Positions 4,499-5,098 of a DNA stretch of 5,098 nt are shown one piece after another. The stretch lies in NCBI GenBank assembly GCA_030589175.1, contig JAUUWJ010000073.1, positions 1 through 5,098 on the forward strand. Reading direction: 5' to 3'. A program made the position numbers and the translations under genes. The stretch's first letter is position 1. Every line of letters starts with the position of its first letter. The DNA comes from Actinomycetes bacterium (lineage in GTDB: Bacteria > Actinomycetota > Aquicultoria > SURF-47 > JAUUWJ01). The notes beneath the pieces were generated by a model, which had not been told where the DNA came from, did no database searches, and saw nothing but the letters and a program-made list of their open reading frames with translations.

Positions 4499-5098
4499 AT
4501 GAAAGTACTAATTAAAGAAAAAATTGCTAAAAGCGGAATAGATCTTTTAAAAAAGGACTTTGAAGTAGTCGATGGTATCGACTGGGATAATGGTAAGTTG
4601 CTAAAAGAACTACCGAAGTTCGATGCCATTATTATTCGTAGCGCCACCAAAATGACTGCGGATTTAATCAATATTGCTTCTAATCTAAAGATCATAGGTC
4701 GAGCCGGAATAGGTGTTGATAACGTTGACATTGATGCAGCGACAAAAAAAGGAATTATCGTAGCTAACGCTCCTCAGAGCAATATTATATCGGCAGCTGA
4801 ACATGCTTTTGCTCTATTACTAGCAGCGGCAAGACAAATACCAAAGGCTAATGCGTCCCTTGGTGCCGGGAAATGGGAGCGCTCCAAATTTGAAGGAACC
4901 GAACTATACGGAAAGACTTTCGGCGTGTTAGGATATGGAAAAATCGGCGGTCTGGTAGCTCAAAGAGCACAGGCCTTCGGTATGAAGATACTGGCTTATG
5001 ATCCTTACATCTCTGCTGAGAAAGCGGCAAAAGACAATATTGAAATTGCTAAAAAATTGGATGACGGGTTGAAAAACTCAGATATTATAACCGTTCAT
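4499..5098 (+). CDS. serA: D-3-phosphoglycerate dehydrogenase, N-terminal part (3' end outside window)
   Basis: Oxidises 3-phosphoglycerate to 3-phosphohydroxypyruvate with NAD, the committed step of serine synthesis. The first 200 residues are visible and the frame is open at the window end (DIITVH). Visible are the substrate-domain motifs RSATK (47-51), GRAGIGVDN (67-75), [20 protein letters not shown] (90-109) and [17 protein letters not shown] (117-133), then the Rossmann motif GYGKIG (145-150) and D168 in AYDPY, an acidic residue expected to select NAD over NADP. The nucleotide motif has Tyr where many homologues read GLGRIG. The start at 4499 is supported by GGAG five bases upstream and by the family N-terminus MKVLIKEKI. 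The C-terminal part, including any intervening and ACT domains, is not visible, so serine feedback cannot be judged. The gene is probably cotranscribed with the upstream aminotransferase. Confidence 0.96.
   Translation, partial: MKVLIKEKIAKSGIDLLKKDFEVVDGIDWDNGKLLKELPKFDAIIIRSATKMTADLINIASNLKIIGRAGIGVDNVDIDAATKKGIIVANAPQSNIISAAEHAFALLLAAARQIPKANASLGAGKWERSKFEGTELYGKTFGVLGYGKIGGLVAQRAQAFGMKILAYDPYISAEKAAKDNIEIAKKLDDGLKNSDIITVH

Noticed and set aside
4441..4731. Minus-strand open frame across the aminotransferase-serA gap
   Set aside because: It runs antisense through element C and the conserved serA N-terminus; coding potential is explained by serA.
4848..5030. Minus-strand 60-residue open frame opposite serA
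   Set aside because: It is antisense to the conserved substrate and Rossmann motifs of serA, with no independent support.

Overview
The window is chromosomal DNA carrying two amino-acid biosynthesis gene blocks from a moderately AT-rich bacterium. The coding style (ATG, TTG starts, strong GGAG-type ribosome binding sites, short gaps) is clearly bacterial. I cannot fix the lineage. A short-form KARI, a class V aminotransferase paired with serA, and a secreted 'IKPxSCPNPIN' protein would fit an uncultured anaerobic or subsurface lineage such as Omnitrophota, deep Actinobacteriota or Chloroflexota; that placement is an impression, not a demonstration.

Layout: (1) 1-2511, plus strand: the branched-chain amino acid genes ilvB (3' half only), ilvN and ilvC, which carry pyruvate (or pyruvate plus 2-oxobutyrate) to the dihydroxy-acid precursors of valine, leucine and isoleucine. 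(2) 2581-3093, minus strand: a single gene for a small secreted protein of unknown function, convergent with ilvC. (3) 3313-5098, plus strand: a class V PLP aminotransferase followed by serA (5' part only), read as a two-gene serine-biosynthesis unit in which the aminotransferase may replace SerC. A good sigma70-like promoter lies before the aminotransferase, and a weaker divergent one before the secreted-protein gene.

The most unusual content is between genes. All three gaps between co-directional genes (ilvB-ilvN, ilvN-ilvC, aminotransferase-serA) are filled by arrays in which a 4-base word recurs every 7 bases exactly. Two are long imperfect palindromes whose two arms hold the word and its complement in perfect register (TTCG/CGAA in one, CAAT/ATTG in the other). 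The third is a single arm of the TTCG/CGAA type. The convergent and divergent gaps have none. The shared geometry with different core words suggests a family of heptad-periodic intergenic elements. Other points are a four-cysteine insertion (C-x6-C-x3-C-x6-C) in the IlvB catalytic domain and two sets of short direct repeats around the aminotransferase promoter.
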